From contig JAFKEE010000039.1 in assembly GCA_017307505.1 (NCBI GenBank), positions 80,579-144,578 on the forward strand: a stretch of DNA of 64,000 bases, in the 5' to 3' direction. Source of the stretch: Acidobacteriota bacterium (GTDB lineage: Bacteria > Acidobacteriota > Terriglobia > Bryobacterales > Bryobacteraceae). The position numbers and the translations under genes were made by a program. Shown piece after piece: positions 63,729-64,000 of this stretch. Within the stretch, counting starts at the first letter, position 1, and each line of letters begins with the position of its first letter. The notes beneath the pieces are model-generated. The model was given only the letters and a program-made list of their open reading frames with translations, had not been told where the DNA came from and ran no database searches.

Positions 63729-64000
63729 GGGGGCGGCGGGTGTGCCTGCCCTGATGGGGTGAACGGACTTCCGGACTGACCGTCCGGACCCGGAGGCAGT
63801 TGCGCCTCCGGGTGGCGTGAGTCTTCGCCCTCGATGGGTTCTGGGTTTCATTGTCAAACAGTGATGGCCAGCGGCCACCCAGGGGCATGAAAATTGGGTG
63901 GCGCGGGTGTACGATTGGTGCGCGCCAGACGAAGCAGTGACCGAGACTCCTACTGGTGGGCAAACCCCGGTTTTCAAACTGGTCCGGCCAGCGGACATGG
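63729..64000. other. Right-edge stretch without a supported gene
   Basis: Apart from the two hairpins at 63770-63812, I see no reading frame with protein-like composition here. The only long frame is the antisense shadow of glnE. The next gene probably begins beyond the window. Confidence 0.5.
63770..63812. repeat. Two abutting GC-rich hairpins after glnE
   Basis: TCCGGAC/GTCCGGA (63770-63776 and 63782-63788) is immediately followed by CCCGGAGGC/GCCTCCGGG (63789-63797 and 63804-63812). No T-run follows. They may stabilise or end the glnE transcript. Confidence 0.55.

Noticed and set aside
62424..63998. 524-codon antisense frame over glnE and the right edge
   Set aside because: It is a shadow of the strongly G3-biased glnE gene, and the part beyond glnE has no protein-like features.

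Overview
The window looks like chromosome of a GC-rich, soil-type Acidobacteriota, most probably order Bryobacterales (Solibacter/Paludibaculum-like). This is inferred from gene content: four very large TonB-dependent receptors with N-terminal carboxypeptidase-regulatory-like domains, paired DUF1552/DUF1592 proteins, many Tat- or Sec-exported glycoside-active proteins, and Acidobacteria-like operon mixtures. No database search was possible. I saw no rRNA or tRNA gene, insertion sequence, prophage or CRISPR array.

Layout. 1-5.4 kb: the 3' part of a GH18-deacetylase-glycosyltransferase fusion, a secreted GH172 (DUF2961) protein, a methyltransferase behind a lipoprotein signal, and a small membrane protein. 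5.4-10.3 kb (minus): translationally coupled DUF1592 cytochrome-like and Tat-exported DUF1552 proteins. 10.5-14.3 kb (minus): yggS-like PLP protein, CocE/NonD hydrolase and guaB, ended by a terminator. 14.4-18.1 kb (plus): a tight four-gene operon with a RecB-type nuclease-like protein, a DUF697 protein, a DsbA-like thiol protein and an SDR. 18.2-20.9 kb: MFS transporter and an Old Yellow Enzyme homologue. 20.9-25.2 kb (minus): Cys-rich exported peptide, TonB receptor and a BNR protein with a CxCCH motif, possibly a metal-related operon. 25.3-34.7 kb: xseA, a cytochrome c, a second TonB receptor, a PQQ-type propeller, an acyltransferase and a lipoprotein. 34.9-36.6 kb (minus): ThuA and sugar isomerase-like proteins.

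36.7-47.4 kb is the most coherent locus: a GntR/FadR regulator with an ACS-type MFS transporter, a TonB receptor with a BNR-LamG protein, and a divergent operon of 2-hydroxyacid dehydrogenase, second BNR protein and HpcH/HpaI aldolase. Four copies of a near-palindromic 12-mer (TGAGATATCAGA) sit only in its two control regions. They flank or overlap two recognisable promoters with 17-bp spacers. I read it as a self-contained uptake and breakdown system for a glycan or sugar acid, controlled by the GntR protein; the substrate is unknown.

47.4-51.4 kb: bestrophin and universal-stress proteins divergent from a histidine kinase/NarL-type regulator pair that overlaps by 62 bp. 51.5-56.7 kb: GH51-like protein and a fourth TonB receptor. 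57-63.7 kb is a nitrogen-assimilation cluster: two different type I glutamine synthetases transcribed divergently, then a MOSC protein and GlnE adenylyltransferase. The second synthetase keeps Tyr397, the residue GlnE modifies in E. coli. The end of the window holds two GC-rich hairpins and no supported gene.
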